Origin: Bacteroidaceae bacterium
GTDB lineage: Bacteria; Bacteroidota; Bacteroidia; Bacteroidales; Bacteroidaceae
Length of the DNA: 55,148 nucleotides
Direction: 5' to 3'
Assembly (NCBI GenBank): GCA_017453465.1
Contig: JAFTEV010000020.1
Span: 1 to 55,148, forward strand
The translations under genes were made by a program, and so were the position numbers. Shown here one piece after another: positions 41,249 to 50,963 of the stretch. The first letter of the stretch is position 1; every line of letters starts with the position of its first letter. The notes under the pieces were generated by a model, which was given only the letters and a program-made list of their open reading frames with translations, made no database searches and was not told the DNA's origin.

Positions 41249-43735
41249 ATGAAAGAACTTTTTGACGAAATCATCACGGAAGAAGGAGGCGGGCAAATCT
41301 CGCTCTACGCAAACTTCGACGAGCCAGACAAGAAGCTCATCGACTTCACCATCAACCCCGAAGAACTGATTCCTATCCTGCCCCTAAAGGGTGTGATGCT
41401 TTTCCCCAACAACATACTGCCCATCGGCGTAAGCCGCAAGTCGTCGCAGAAACTGATTGAAGACGCGCTGAAGAAGAACAAGCACATCGGCGTGTTCTCG
41501 CAGACTGATGACTCGGTGAACAAGCCTGGTGTCAACGAAATCTACCACACGGGAGTCATTGCCAAGGTGCTGCGCATCATCCGTCTGCCCGACGGCTCGC
41601 AGACGGCACTGCTGCAAGGCTTCCAGCGCATCCGGCTGATATTCCTCGACGAATCAAAAAGCTACCTGCAAGGGCAAACCGAGCTTTACCCCGAAGAAGT
41701 GCCGCCCAGAGGCGACCGCAAATTCAGTGCCGTGGTGGAAGCCTGCAAGGATACAGCCAATAAGCTGATGCGCAGCAGCGAATCGCTCATTGGTGCAGCC
41801 TTTGCCCTGAACAACATTACCGACAAGCCACTGCTCATCAACTTCATCTGTGCCAACCTGCCCGTTGACAACAAGGAGCGCATTGTCCTGCTGGAGGAGA
41901 CGAACATCTACGACCGTGCCTACAAACTGCTCGGACTGCTCAACCGTGAGTACCAGTTCTTCTTGCTGAAACACAACCTGCAGCAGCAGACACGCGAGCA
42001 ACTGGACAAGCAGCAGCGCGACTACTTCCTGCGTCAGGAGATAGAACGCATCCACGAGGAACTGGGCGACAGCGAGGAAGACAGTGCTTCGCTCACCCGT
42101 CTGCGCATGAAGGCCGACGCCAAGAGGTGGAGCGAGGAGATGAAGAACTACTTCGATGAGGAGATGAAGAAAATCAATCGCCTCAATCCGCAAAGCCCCG
42201 ACTACCAGACGGCCTACTCCTATCTGGACACGCTGACCGACCTGCCGTGGGACAGTTGCACCAAGGACAACCTGAGCATTCCCAATGCCGAGCGCACGCT
42301 GAACCGTGACCACTACGGCATGGAGAAGGTGAAGGAGCGCATACTGGAACATCTGGCTGTGCTGAAGATGCGCGGCGACTTCAAGAGCCCCATTATCTGC
42401 CTCTATGGTCCTCCGGGTGTGGGCAAAACCAGCCTGGGCAAGAGCATCGCCACAGCCATGAAACGCAAGTATGTGCGCATGAGTCTGGGCGGAATACACG
42501 ATGAAGCCGAAATCCGTGGCCATCGCCGCACCTACGTGGGAGCCATGCCTGGACGCATCATCAAGAACATCATCAAGGCCAAGAGTTCCAACCCCGTGTT
42601 TATCCTCGATGAAATCGACAAGGTGACACAGGCCACCATGCACGGAGACCCTGCCAGTGCGCTGCTCGAAGTGCTCGACCCCGAACAGAACTCAGCCTTC
42701 CACGACAACTACCTCGATGTGGACTACGACCTGTCGAAGGTAATGTTCATCGCCACAGCCAACAACGTGAGCAACATCCCAGCCCCGCTGCTCGACCGCA
42801 TGGAACTCATCGAGGTTTCGGGCTATCTGACGGAAGAGAAGATAGAGATTGCCCGTCGCCACCTTGTGCCGAAAGCCCTGGAGAACTTGGGCATGAAGGA
42901 TTCGGGCATCAAGCTGACAAAGGCTGCCATCGAGAAGATTATAGAAGACTACACACGCGAATCGGGCGTGCGTGCGCTCGACAAGAAGATTACCGAACTG
43001 CTCCGCAAGGTCACACTGGAATACACCAAGACGGAAGCCCTGCCCGACCACGACCTGAAACCAGAGGATGTGAAGAAATACCTGGGCATCGAACTTTTCC
43101 AGCGCGACAAGTACGAAGGCAACGCACTGTGCGGTGTCGTCACCGGACTGGCCTGGACCAGCGTAGGCGGTGAAATCCTCTACATCGAGACCAGCTACAA
43201 CGAGTCGAAACAAGGCGGACTCTCGCTCACAGGCAACCTGGGCGACGTGATGAAAGAATCGGCCACCATTGCCCTGCAATACCTCAAGGCCAACCCCGAA
43301 CTGCTGGGCACACCGCCCGAACTGCCGAAGGCTGTGCGCGAACAGCTGGAGAAGGACGGCATGAAGCACACGCCCACCTGGGCCGACTTCTTTGCCACAC
43401 ACAACATCCACATCCACGTGCCCGAAGGAGCCACCCCGAAGGACGGCCCGTCGGCTGGCATCACCATTGCAACCTCCATTGCATCGGCCATCACAGGACG
43501 GAAAGTGCGCAAGAGCATTGCCATGACCGGCGAAATCACACTGCGCGGAAAGGTGCTGCCCATCGGTGGCGTGAAGGAAAAGATTTTGGCTGCCAAGCGC
43601 GCCGGCATCACCCATATCCTGTGCTGTGAGGAAAACCGCCGCAACGTGGAGGACATTCCGGCCATCTACGTGAAAGGGCTGACTTTCCATTACGTAGAGA
43701 CCGTGAAGGACGTATTAGATTTCGCTTTAATATGA
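41249..43735 (+). CDS. lon: ATP-dependent Lon protease
   Basis: An 828-residue cytosolic AAA+ protease that degrades damaged and regulatory proteins. ATG 41249 ([12 protein letters not shown]) is preferred to an upstream TTG. Seen: the N-terminal substrate domain ([18 protein letters not shown]), a coiled region, Walker [14 protein letters not shown] (about 387-399), Walker [10 protein letters not shown], and the proteolytic Ser in [12 protein letters not shown] (about 735) with Lys in [14 protein letters not shown] (about 777). The length is normal. The stop overlaps the tgt start as ATGA. Confidence 0.97.
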   Translation: MKELFDEIITEEGGGQISLYANFDEPDKKLIDFTINPEELIPILPLKGVMLFPNNILPIGVSRKSSQKLIEDALKKNKHIGVFSQTDDSVNKPGVNEIYHTGVIAKVLRIIRLPDGSQTALLQGFQRIRLIFLDESKSYLQGQTELYPEEVPPRGDRKFSAVVEACKDTANKLMRSSESLIGAAFALNNITDKPLLINFICANLPVDNKERIVLLEETNIYDRAYKLLGLLNREYQFFLLKHNLQQQTREQLDKQQRDYFLRQEIERIHEELGDSEEDSASLTRLRMKADAKRWSEEMKNYFDEEMKKINRLNPQSPDYQTAYSYLDTLTDLPWDSCTKDNLSIPNAERTLNRDHYGMEKVKERILEHLAVLKMRGDFKSPIICLYGPPGVGKTSLGKSIATAMKRKYVRMSLGGIHDEAEIRGHRRTYVGAMPGRIIKNIIKAKSSNPVFILDEIDKVTQATMHGDPASALLEVLDPEQNSAFHDNYLDVDYDLSKVMFIATANNVSNIPAPLLDRMELIEVSGYLTEEKIEIARRHLVPKALENLGMKDSGIKLTKAAIEKIIEDYTRESGVRALDKKITELLRKVTLEYTKTEALPDHDLKPEDVKKYLGIELFQRDKYEGNALCGVVTGLAWTSVGGEILYIETSYNESKQGGLSLTGNLGDVMKESATIALQYLKANPELLGTPPELPKAVREQLEKDGMKHTPTWADFFATHNIHIHVPEGATPKDGPSAGITIATSIASAITGRKVRKSIAMTGEITLRGKVLPIGGVKEKILAAKRAGITHILCCEENRRNVEDIPAIYVKGLTFHYVETVKDVLDFALI

Positions 43736-44862
43736 CATTTACACTGCAACATACAGACCCGAAAACCCATGCACGTGCAGGACTGATTCACACCGACCAT
43801 GGTGACATCCAGACCCCCATCTTCATGCCCGTCGGCACACAGGCCACGGTGAAGGGCGTACACCTGCATGAACTGAAAGACGATGTGAAAGCCCAAATCA
43901 TTCTGGGCAATACCTACCACCTGTATCTGCGCCCAGGGCTGGAAGTCATCGAGGCCGCAGGCGGACTTCACAAGTTCAACGGCTTCGACCGCCCCATGCT
44001 CACCGACAGCGGAGGCTTTCAGGTGTTCTCGCTGGCAGGTATCCGTAAAATCAAGGAGGAAGGCGTGGAGTTCCGCAGTCACATCGACGGCTCAAAGCAC
44101 TTCTTTACGCCCGAAAAAGTGATGGACATCGAGCGCAGCATTGGTGCCGACATCATCATGGCCTTCGACGAATGTCCGCCCGGCACAAGCAATTACGAAT
44201 ACTCCAAGCAGTCGCTGGCACTGACCGAGCGTTGGCTGGACCGCTGCATCAAGCGTTTCAACGAGACAGAACCTCGGTATGGCTACCAGCAGAGCCTCTT
44301 CCCCATCGTGCAGGGCTGCACCTACAGGGATTTGCGCGAGCGTGCCGCCGAGAATGTGGCCAGCAAGGGGGCTGACGGCAATGCCATCGGCGGACTGGCT
44401 GTAGGCGAACCCACCGAGGTGATGTACGAAATGATAGAAATCGTCAACGCCATTCTGCCACAAGATAAACCGCGCTACCTGATGGGTGTGGGTACACCCA
44501 TCAACCTGCTTGAAGGCATAGAGCGCGGTGTAGATATGTTCGACTGTGTGATGCCAACCCGCAACGGACGCAACGCACAGATTTTCACACGACACGGAAC
44601 CATTAACCTGAGAAACAAGAAATGGGAGCTGGACTTCACGCCACTCGACGAGGAAGGTGCGTCCTACGTTGACACCCTGTACACCAAGGCATACGTCCAC
44701 CACCTCTTCAAGGCACAGGAACTGCTGGCCTTGCAGATTGCCAGCATACACAACCTGGCGTTCTATCTGTGGCTTGTAGGCGAAGCCCGTCAGCACATCA
44801 TCAGCGGTGACTTCGCCGTGTGGAAGGCAAAAATGTGCGATGAATTGGGAAAAAGGATTTAA
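43732..44862 (+). CDS. tgt: Queuine tRNA-ribosyltransferase, zinc cysteines absent
   Basis: Exchanges guanine 34 for a 7-deazaguanine base in tRNAs with GUN anticodons. The 376 residues show the family barrel: LTDSGGFQVFSL, the catalytic region MAFDECPPG and the second Asp in DCVMPTRNGRNAQIF. The zinc site is altered: where E. coli Tgt has three Cys (PIDPNCDCYTC) this protein has PLDEEGASYVD (Gly309, Ser311, Asp314), while the His ligand remains (SIHN, His340). The fold may be stable without zinc. It overlaps lon by 4 nt and is followed by the permease gene after 3 nt. Confidence 0.93.
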   Translation: MTFTLQHTDPKTHARAGLIHTDHGDIQTPIFMPVGTQATVKGVHLHELKDDVKAQIILGNTYHLYLRPGLEVIEAAGGLHKFNGFDRPMLTDSGGFQVFSLAGIRKIKEEGVEFRSHIDGSKHFFTPEKVMDIERSIGADIIMAFDECPPGTSNYEYSKQSLALTERWLDRCIKRFNETEPRYGYQQSLFPIVQGCTYRDLRERAAENVASKGADGNAIGGLAVGEPTEVMYEMIEIVNAILPQDKPRYLMGVGTPINLLEGIERGVDMFDCVMPTRNGRNAQIFTRHGTINLRNKKWELDFTPLDEEGASYVDTLYTKAYVHHLFKAQELLALQIASIHNLAFYLWLVGEARQHIISGDFAVWKAKMCDELGKRI

Positions 44863-44865
44863 GGA

Positions 44866-45978
44866 ATGGAACGATTCTGGAGACTGGTACATATTTCGCG
44901 ACTTGACCGCTACATCATTGGCAAGTTTCTTGGTACGTATTTCTTTTCTATAATACTTATCATTTCCATTGCCGTGGTGTTCGACTTCAACGAGAATGTT
45001 GACAAGTTTCTTTCTCGAAATGCGCCACTTAAGGAGATTCTGTTCGACTATTACTTAAACTTCATTCCCTACTACTCCAACCTCTTCTCGCAGCTCTTCG
45101 TCTTTGTGGCGGTCATCTTCTTCACCACCAAACTGGCCGAGAACTCCGAAATCATCGCCATGATGAGCACAGGCACCAGCTTCAACCGCCTGCTGCGCCC
45201 CTACCTCATCTCTGCGGGCATCATCTGCACCATGACATTCCTGCTGGGTTCCTACGTGATTCCGAAGGGAAACATCAACCGCATCAAGTTTGAACAACGA
45301 TACAAGAACAAGACGCACAACATCTTCACCAACAATGTGCAACTGAAAGTCGATTCCAACGTCATTGCCTACATAGGCCGCTACGACGATAACTTCAAGA
45401 TTGGATACGACTTTACGCTGGACAAGTTTGAGAACAAAAAGCTGGTACGCCACCTGCAAGCCATGACCATACAGTACGACACACTGAGCGAAAAGCCATG
45501 CCACTGGGTGATAGCCAACTACCAGACACGCGACCTGCACGGTATGCGCGAGGTCATCACCAGCGGAGGCCGACGCGACACCTTCATCAACATGGAACCG
45601 CAGGACTTCCTCATCAGTCCCGGACAGCAGGAAACGCTGACAACCCCCGAACTGGACACCTACATCACCCGACAGAAAGCCCGTGGATTTGCCAACATCA
45701 AGGAGTTTGAAGTGGAATACTACAAGCGTGGGGCTTCATCGTTTGCAGCTTTCATCCTCACCACCATCGGTGCTTCGCTCTCGGCCCGCAAGCGCAAGAA
45801 CGGACTGGGCATTTCGCTGGGCATAGGTCTGGCTCTCTCCGTGACCTACATCATGTTCCAGACCGTTTCATCCACGTTTGCCATCAACGCCAATGTGCCC
45901 CCCGTCATTGCCGTGTGGATTCCCAACATCATCTACGTTTTCATCGCGCTTTTCTGCTACAAGAAAGCCCCAAGATAA
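44866..45978 (+). CDS. LPS export permease LptF/LptG family
   Basis: A 370-residue inner-membrane permease of the YjgP/YjgQ family that, with LptB, lifts LPS from the inner membrane. There are six membrane spans: one at about 18-40 (FLGTYFFSIILIISIAVVF), two around 60-125 and three at about 285-365 (FAAFILTTIGASLSARKR is the family signature), with a periplasmic jellyroll domain between (about 135-280). LptF and LptG cannot be told apart here; a second copy must lie elsewhere. It starts 3 nt after tgt; lptC lies 4.3 kb downstream. Confidence 0.9.
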   Translation: MERFWRLVHISRLDRYIIGKFLGTYFFSIILIISIAVVFDFNENVDKFLSRNAPLKEILFDYYLNFIPYYSNLFSQLFVFVAVIFFTTKLAENSEIIAMMSTGTSFNRLLRPYLISAGIICTMTFLLGSYVIPKGNINRIKFEQRYKNKTHNIFTNNVQLKVDSNVIAYIGRYDDNFKIGYDFTLDKFENKKLVRHLQAMTIQYDTLSEKPCHWVIANYQTRDLHGMREVITSGGRRDTFINMEPQDFLISPGQQETLTTPELDTYITRQKARGFANIKEFEVEYYKRGASSFAAFILTTIGASLSARKRKNGLGISLGIGLALSVTYIMFQTVSSTFAINANVPPVIAVWIPNIIYVFIALFCYKKAPR

Positions 45979-46000
45979 TAACTACAATCAAGATTTATAA

Positions 46001-47272
46001 ATGTATTTCGACGAATTAGACCTATCAGACGAGGTGCTCGATGCGCTGGATGCCATGAACTTCAGCGAATGCACCCCAATACAAGAGAAAGCCATCCCCC
46101 CCATCCTTGCTGGCCGCGACATCATCGGAGTGGCACAGACCGGCACGGGCAAAACGGCTGCTTATCTGCTGCCCGTGCTCGACGAACTCAGTTCGGGGCT
46201 GTACCCCAAAAACGCCGTCAACTGCATCATCATGTCGCCCACACGCGAATTGGCTCAACAGATTGACCAGCAGGTGGAAGGCTTCGGCTACTACCTGAAC
46301 GGCGTGTCGAGCGTGGCAGTCTATGGAGGCAACGACGGCATCCGATTTGAACAGGAACGCCGTGGGCTGGAGATGGGAGCCGACATCATCATTGCTACAC
46401 CGGGGCGGCTCATCAGTCACCTGCAAGGCGGACACATCGACCTGACGCAGACATCCTTCTTCATTCTGGACGAAGCCGACCGAATGCTCGACATGGGCTT
46501 TTATGACGACATCATCAAGATTGCCTCCTATCTGGGCGAAAACCGCCAGACCATCATGTTCTCGGCCACGATGCCTGAAAACATTCGCAAACTGGCTCGC
46601 AACATCCTGCACGACCCCGTCGAAGTGCGCATTGCCGTGAGCAAACCAGCAGAGAAAATCAAGCAGATTGCTTACGTCTGCCACGAAGGAATGAAGCAGC
46701 GGCTGGTTGAATCAATACTTGAACCATCGAAGGATAAGAACGCTGAGAATCCATTGGATAGAGTTATCATGTTCGCATCATCGAAGATGAAAGTGAAAGA
46801 ACTCTCCCTCACGTTGAAACAAAAGGGATTCAATGTGGGAGCCATGCACAGCGACCTGGACCAGAAGGAACGCGATGAAATCATGTATGCCTTCAAGAAC
46901 CGCCGCGTCAGCATCCTCATCGCCACAGACATTGTGAGCCGTGGAATCGACATTGATGACATCCAGCTGGTCATTAACTACGACGTGCCACGCGATGCCG
47001 AAGACTATGTGCACAGAGTGGGTCGCACGGCCCGTGCCAACCGCGACGGCGAAGCCATCACACTGGTCACTCCACGCGACTGGCAATATCTGCTGAAGAT
47101 AGAACAGCTGATAGAGGCTGAAATAGAGAAACCCGACCTGCCTGCGGGATGCGGCGAAAAGCCCAGCATGGGTGTTTCCAAAGAAAAGAAAAAGAAAAGG
47201 TATTATAAAAAAAGTGCTAAAAAGGGAGGACGCAATCACAAAAAGTCTGATAAAACTTTGAAGACTCACTGA
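46001..47272 (+). CDS. DEAD-box RNA helicase (RhlE-like)
   Basis: A 423-residue ATP-dependent RNA helicase. Motifs in order: Q motif FSECTPIQEKAIP, motif I AQTGTGKTA, PTRELAQQ, TPGRL, motif II LDEADRML, SAT, and in the second domain ATDIVSRGIDI and HRVGRTARA. The C-terminal tail after residue 380 is Lys-rich (KEKKKKRYYKKSAKKGGRNH), as in RhlE-type enzymes that act on ribosome assembly or mRNA decay. It begins 22 nt after the permease gene. Confidence 0.95.
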   Translation: MYFDELDLSDEVLDALDAMNFSECTPIQEKAIPPILAGRDIIGVAQTGTGKTAAYLLPVLDELSSGLYPKNAVNCIIMSPTRELAQQIDQQVEGFGYYLNGVSSVAVYGGNDGIRFEQERRGLEMGADIIIATPGRLISHLQGGHIDLTQTSFFILDEADRMLDMGFYDDIIKIASYLGENRQTIMFSATMPENIRKLARNILHDPVEVRIAVSKPAEKIKQIAYVCHEGMKQRLVESILEPSKDKNAENPLDRVIMFASSKMKVKELSLTLKQKGFNVGAMHSDLDQKERDEIMYAFKNRRVSILIATDIVSRGIDIDDIQLVINYDVPRDAEDYVHRVGRTARANRDGEAITLVTPRDWQYLLKIEQLIEAEIEKPDLPAGCGEKPSMGVSKEKKKKRYYKKSAKKGGRNHKKSDKTLKTH

Positions 47273-47287
47273 AAACACCTAATTTTG
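47258..47287 (+). promoter_or_regulatory. Promoter of the outer-membrane protein gene
   Basis: TTG (47258-47260), 19 nt, TAATTTTG (47280-47287). The -33 lies inside the 3' end of the helicase gene; the ATG at 47309 is 21 nt downstream. Confidence 0.72.
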
Positions 47288-47308
47288 CAAAAATTCTAAA
47301 CTTTGGCA

Positions 47309-48691
47309 ATGACGAAAGTACAAAAGATACTTATCCTGTTTGCATTGATCATCACGCCCTTATTGGCTCATGCTCAGAACGGTGTGAATTCCCCCTATTC
47401 TCGTTATGGCTTCGGACTCCTGTCAGACCGCTCCATGGGCTTCAACAGAGCCATGGGAGGTGTGGCACAGGGATTTCGTAACGGGCAAGAAATCAACACT
47501 GCAAACCCCGCCTCCTACTCTTCAGCCGATTCGCTGACAGCCCTTTTCGACCTGGGCATGACCGTGCAGAACGGCAACTACAGCATGGGGAAACAGAAGC
47601 AAAACATCAAGAACAGCAGTTTCGACTACGCTGCCTACTCGTTTCGTGCCACAAGGGGGGTGGGCATAGCCTTTGCGCTGATGCCCTATTCCAAGATAAA
47701 ATACAGCTTTGCTTCCGACCCCCAGGTGCTTCAAAACAATGCTGGCCTCACTTCTTCCTATTCCTACACGGGCGACGGAGGTCTTCGCCAAGTTATGCTG
47801 GGTGCTGGATGGCAATTCATCAAGCCGTTGAGCATCGGACTGAACGTGGGCTACCTGTGGGGAGAGTATGAACACAACATGACCATGTCGTACAGTTCCA
47901 CCTCGGCCTACAGCATCAAGCGCACATACTCAGCCAACATTTCCACCTTCACACTGGAAGGCGGCATTCAGTACTCCGTCAATCTCTCCAAGAAAGACCG
48001 CTTGACCCTTGGTGCGACAGGCGTGCTGGGACACAAGGTGCACAACAACGCCTACCGCACAACCTCAACCACCAACACCTCATCGTCTACTGTGGAAGCC
48101 TCGGCGGTTGACACGCTGAAAAACGCCTTCCAATTGCCCCACTGCATTTCTGTCGGTGCAACCTACTATTTGGAAAACAAACTGCGTGTGGGCATTGATT
48201 TTGAACTGCAACGCTGGAGCCGCGTGCAGTTTCCTGTAGTAGAAAACTACGAACAGCAAAAGAGCACCGGCAACTATACCCCTACCTACAAAGTGCTGAA
48301 CGACCGCATCAAGATTGCCGCCGGTGCAGAATACAGACCCGATGCACTGGGACGCTCATTCTTCAAGCGTCTGGCCTACAAGATGGGCGGATATTACTCC
48401 CGTTCATACGCCAACGTCAACGAGTCGGGCATAGTAACCAGCAAGAAACCAACCGAATTTGGACTCTCTGCGGGTGTAACCATCCCCATCCAGAACCGCA
48501 ACCTTTTCTACAGTTCGCCCAAAATCAACGTCACCTTCTCTTGGGTACACACCAACATTCCCTACTATTTGAATTCTTCGCTCAACGGAGGGTCCACCCC
48601 CACACTGAATACGCTGAAGGAAAACTACTTGAGGCTGTCGGTCGGACTGACACTGAGTGAACGCTGGTTCTACAAATGGAAAGTGCAGTAG
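47309..48691 (+). CDS. Outer-membrane beta-barrel protein
   Basis: A 460-residue exported protein. ATG 47309 is preferred to the TTG two codons earlier (signal MTKVQKILILFALIITPLLA). The start of the mature part, SPYSRYGFGLLSDRSMGFNRAMGG followed by NTANPASYSSADSLTALFDLG, is typical of the FadL-like barrel proteins conserved in Bacteroidota; strands alternate through to a final LTLSERWFYKWKVQ. It differs from the FadL-type protein at 20856. It precedes a TPR protein and lptC, an arrangement seen in this phylum and suggesting an envelope role. The transported molecule is unknown. Confidence 0.82.
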   Translation: MTKVQKILILFALIITPLLAHAQNGVNSPYSRYGFGLLSDRSMGFNRAMGGVAQGFRNGQEINTANPASYSSADSLTALFDLGMTVQNGNYSMGKQKQNIKNSSFDYAAYSFRATRGVGIAFALMPYSKIKYSFASDPQVLQNNAGLTSSYSYTGDGGLRQVMLGAGWQFIKPLSIGLNVGYLWGEYEHNMTMSYSSTSAYSIKRTYSANISTFTLEGGIQYSVNLSKKDRLTLGATGVLGHKVHNNAYRTTSTTNTSSSTVEASAVDTLKNAFQLPHCISVGATYYLENKLRVGIDFELQRWSRVQFPVVENYEQQKSTGNYTPTYKVLNDRIKIAAGAEYRPDALGRSFFKRLAYKMGGYYSRSYANVNESGIVTSKKPTEFGLSAGVTIPIQNRNLFYSSPKINVTFSWVHTNIPYYLNSSLNGGSTPTLNTLKENYLRLSVGLTLSERWFYKWKVQ

Positions 48692-48775
48692 CATGAGTGG
48701 CAAAATCCTATCAGTGTTATGGATTTTTCCCTGCAAGTTAGGGTAACCTCCCGCTCCTACATAGCAGAACTGCAC

Positions 48776-48783
48776 TACATTTG
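48776..48783 (+). promoter_or_regulatory. Promoter box of the TPR-lptC pair
   Basis: TACATTTG (48776-48783) lies 46 nt before the ATG at 48830; there is no clear -33 TTG at the right distance. Confidence 0.5.
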
Positions 48784-48829
48784 CCGCACAAAACAGAATT
48801 AACACAATCAAATAAACAATACAGAAACA

Positions 48830-50287
48830 ATGAAGAAATTACTTTTGACACTCGCAATTGCAGCAGGCACAATGTCTGCCAATGCACAAAACCTCTCAGG
48901 CACCACGCTCAACGACCGCATCGGGCACGGACAAGACAGTATCGACGTGCTCGGAAGCCTTTCGCTCTATCAGGAAGCCTTCAAGCGCAAAAGCTACATA
49001 GAAGCCATTGAGCCATGGGAATTTGTATTCCAGAAGGCTCCGCTCTCCATGGTACGTGTATATACCGACGGTGCATGGATGTTTGAACAGCTTGTGCAGC
49101 AGGAGACTGATGCCGCCAAGAAGAAGGAATACTTCGACAAACTGATGAACATCTACGACCAGCGTCTGAAGAACCTTGACGCACTCAACTCGTTTGCCAC
49201 ACCAAAGACCACTTCGACAAAGGGTAACATCATCACCCGCAAAGCCTACGACTACTACTACTTCAATCCCAACATGAACAACAACGAGGCTTACAAGATG
49301 TTCAAGGAAGGCATTGAAGACCTCAACAAGAACGTGGAAGCCTTTGTACTCTACGGATTCATCGAGTGCTCCTACAACCGCTTCATGCAGAACAAGGACA
49401 ACACCGACATTCGCCAAGACTTCATCCAGGACTACATGTTCTGCAACGAAATCTGCGACATGCTGCTTGACCAGGCCAAGGAATACCCGTCACAGACCAT
49501 CCCTGCCGACCCCGAATCGGAAGACTCTGCCAAGTGGGTTGAACAGGTTATCCTCGCCCCCGAAGCCCTGAAAATCATCCAGAACTACCAGCCCACACAG
49601 GAACAATGCAACAACCTGTTCGTGCAGTCAGGTGCTGCCGACTGCGACGCACTGGAGAAAATCTACATGGAAAAGGTGGAAGCCAACAAGACAGACATCA
49701 AGTACCTGAACGCAGTGCTGGCCATCCTCAACAACTTCGAGTGTGACAAGAGCAACATCTACTATGTAGCAGCCGACTACGCCTATCAGATTACAAAGAC
49801 TCCACAGGCCGCCATCGGTAAGGCTTCACGCCTGCTGAAGGAAGGCAAGGAAACCGAAGCTCTCGAATACTTCAAGGAAGCCATCGACATGGAGACCAAC
49901 GTGGCCAAGAAAGCCAAGTACGCCTACGTCATCGCCGCCCTCTACTTCAAGAAAGGCAATACGGGCGCATGTCGCCAGTGGTGTCGCGAAACCCTCAAGT
50001 ACAATCCCAGCAACGGCGGCGCCTACCTGCTCCAGGCCAACTGCATAGCCCGTGGCGCATACGGCAAGAGCCCCAAGGACGTGGCCACCAGCTACTACTA
50101 CTGCCTGGCTACCGACTATTGCAACAAAGCCAAGGCTGTTGACCCATCCTCTGCAGGCAAGGCAAGCCGTCAGGCTGCTGGCTATGCCGCACACTTCTAC
50201 CCCAAGTCAGAAGCCTTCTTCGCTGGCATCAAGGCCGGACAGACCGTCAGCTGCATGGGCGAAACAACCGTTCTGAGACTGCGTTAA
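48830..50287 (+). CDS. Periplasmic TPR-repeat protein
   Basis: A 485-residue exported protein (signal MKKLLLTLAIAAGTMSANA). The body is nearly all helical, with TPR-like pairs visible at about 45-80 (LYQEAFKRKSYIEAIEPWEF), 325-375 (ASRLLKEGKETEALEYFKEA) and 375-410 (AYVIAALYFKKGNTGACRQW). Bacteroidota encode a conserved TPR protein just upstream of lptC; the role is not established, perhaps binding envelope partners. The lptC start follows its stop after one base. Confidence 0.8.
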   Translation: MKKLLLTLAIAAGTMSANAQNLSGTTLNDRIGHGQDSIDVLGSLSLYQEAFKRKSYIEAIEPWEFVFQKAPLSMVRVYTDGAWMFEQLVQQETDAAKKKEYFDKLMNIYDQRLKNLDALNSFATPKTTSTKGNIITRKAYDYYYFNPNMNNNEAYKMFKEGIEDLNKNVEAFVLYGFIECSYNRFMQNKDNTDIRQDFIQDYMFCNEICDMLLDQAKEYPSQTIPADPESEDSAKWVEQVILAPEALKIIQNYQPTQEQCNNLFVQSGAADCDALEKIYMEKVEANKTDIKYLNAVLAILNNFECDKSNIYYVAADYAYQITKTPQAAIGKASRLLKEGKETEALEYFKEAIDMETNVAKKAKYAYVIAALYFKKGNTGACRQWCRETLKYNPSNGGAYLLQANCIARGAYGKSPKDVATSYYYCLATDYCNKAKAVDPSSAGKASRQAAGYAAHFYPKSEAFFAGIKAGQTVSCMGETTVLRLR

Positions 50288-50288
50288 A

Positions 50289-50900
50289 TTGAAAAGAGCC
50301 ACACATATCATCTGCGTTGCAACAGTCCTCATGGCTGTTGCAACGCTCTTGTTTTCCTGCGAAAGTGAAGAAACCAACAACGGACCCAAGCTGGGCGTGC
50401 GCGACAGTCTGCCGTGGCTCAAGTCGATGGGCGTAAGCACACTTATCAGCGACTCCGGCATCATTCGCTACAAGCTCATCTCGGAAGACTGGTACATGTA
50501 CGACAAGAAAGACCCCACGTACTGGGCATTCGAGAAAGGCTTGTTCATGGAGAAATTCGATGCCTCGTACCACGTGGAAGCCTTCATCAACTGCGACACA
50601 GCCTACTACTTCGACCAGCGGCACCTGTGGGAACTCCGTGGGCGTGTGTTCATCAAGAACACCAAAGGCGAAACCTTCAAGACCTCCCTACTCTTCTGGG
50701 ACCAGAACAGCCGAGAATTTTACTCGCCCGCCTATATGGAAATCCAGGGGGAAACGCAGTCGCTCAGGGGCGTGAACTTCCGCAGCAACGAGCAAATGAC
50801 CCAATACAAGATTCACCAGTCGAGCGGAGCCTTCCCGTTTGAAGAGGAAGATACCGGGCCGCCCACTCCCGAAGAACCTTTAGACGAAGAAACGGAATAA
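50289..50900 (+). CDS. lptC: LPS export protein LptC (lipoprotein form)
   Basis: A 203-residue LptC. A TTG start at 50289 gives the full signal with a basic start (MKRATHIICVATVLMAVATL) and lipobox LFSC (Cys24); an internal ATG at 50331 would leave a very short signal. The mature part is the LptA/C jellyroll (YKLISEDWYMYDKKDPTYWAFEKGLFM, LRGVNFRSNEQMTQYKI). Unlike the membrane-anchored E. coli LptC, it appears lipidated, as is usual in this phylum. The C-terminus is an acidic Pro/Glu tail. It links the inner-membrane Lpt permease with LptA. Confidence 0.88.
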   Translation: MKRATHIICVATVLMAVATLLFSCESEETNNGPKLGVRDSLPWLKSMGVSTLISDSGIIRYKLISEDWYMYDKKDPTYWAFEKGLFMEKFDASYHVEAFINCDTAYYFDQRHLWELRGRVFIKNTKGETFKTSLLFWDQNSREFYSPAYMEIQGETQSLRGVNFRSNEQMTQYKIHQSSGAFPFEEEDTGPPTPEEPLDEETE

Positions 50901-50937
50901 CCACAGATTCGGCACGAAGCCCAATCTGTGGTTATTC
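50895..50937. terminator. Bidirectional terminator between lptC and GH43
   Basis: Fifteen-base perfect arms GAATAACCACAGATT (50895-50909) and AATCTGTGGTTATTC (50923-50937). The stem overlaps the lptC stop codon and is followed by TTATTTTTC; it also serves the convergent GH43 gene. Confidence 0.85.
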
Positions 50938-50963
50938 TTATTTTTCACTGTGATTTCCGATTC

